NCBI GenBank assembly: GCA_019347585.1
Contig: JAHWLC010000082.1
Location: forward strand, 1-5,721
Origin: Actinomycetota bacterium
Lineage (GTDB): Bacteria > Actinomycetota > Acidimicrobiia > Spongiisociales > ZC4RG35
Length of the DNA stretch: 5,721 bases
Reading direction: 5' to 3'
Of the stretch, positions 5,687 to 5,721 are shown one piece after another. Numbering within the stretch: the stretch's first letter is position 1; every line of letters begins with the position of its first letter. The notes under the pieces are model-generated. The model saw nothing but the letters and a program-made list of their open reading frames with translations. It searched no databases and was not told the origin of the DNA. The translations under genes and the position numbers were made by a program.

Positions 5687-5721
5687 GTGGACCTCCCCAT
5701 CTTCATCGTCGTCCTCACCCT
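5687..5721 (+). CDS. Start of a protein with a hydrophobic N-terminus, probable FtsY (partial, cut by the right edge)
   Basis: From GTG 5687 the frame reads MDLPIFIVVLT and leaves the window after 11 full codons. FtsY is the membrane-associated GTPase receptor for the signal recognition particle. In actinobacteria ftsY usually follows smc, and many actinobacterial FtsY proteins begin with a short acidic or polar residue pair and a membrane-anchoring helix, as seen here. No GTPase or NG-domain sequence is in the window, so the identity rests on position and the first few residues; any protein with an N-terminal membrane helix would look the same. The gene symbol is left empty for that reason. 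Confidence 0.5.
   Translation, partial: MDLPIFIVVLT

Overview
The window is a GC-rich piece of bacterial chromosome carrying a conserved housekeeping block: mutM (fpg) - acyP - smc - [HesB/IscA-like gene] - probable ftsY, all on the + strand. The first 527 bases hold a divergent (- strand) gene for a membrane protein that runs off the left edge. The high GC content, GTG and apparent CTG starts, short gaps, and SMC motifs of actinobacterial style all suggest a high-GC actinobacterium. The order fpg-acyP-smc-ftsY is known from mycobacteria and relatives. A lineage such as Acidimicrobiia is possible, but the sequence alone does not settle it.

Layout. Positions 1-527 (-) encode the first 175 residues of a multi-pass membrane protein. 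Its ATG lies 46 bp from the mutM start, so the two genes share a compact divergent control region (528-573). mutM (574-1407) appears to begin at a CTG codon: this is the only position that leaves the essential Pro-2 at the N-terminus, and it has an AGGAG ribosome binding site 8 nt upstream. The mutM stop overlaps the acyP start (ATGA, 1404-1407). After a 44-bp gap, smc (1757-5203) encodes a complete 1148-residue chromosome-organising ATPase with all its catalytic motifs. A 97-bp gap with a nested hairpin and a possible promoter precedes a 98-residue cysteine-free HesB/IscA-like protein (5301-5597). A hairpin straddles its stop codon. The last gene starts at GTG 5687 and is cut by the right edge after 11 codons; its hydrophobic N-terminus and its place after smc suggest ftsY.

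How the genes relate. MutM repairs oxidised guanines. AcyP is a small acyl-phosphate hydrolase that is often a passenger in this cluster. SMC compacts and segregates chromosomes, and FtsY is the SRP receptor for membrane protein targeting. They are linked by conserved gene order rather than by one pathway. The unusual parts are the CTG start, the cysteine-free HesB-like gene between smc and ftsY, and an exact 15-nt direct repeat that brackets that gene. I found no mobile element, CRISPR array, RNA gene, or clear sign of a novel multi-gene system.
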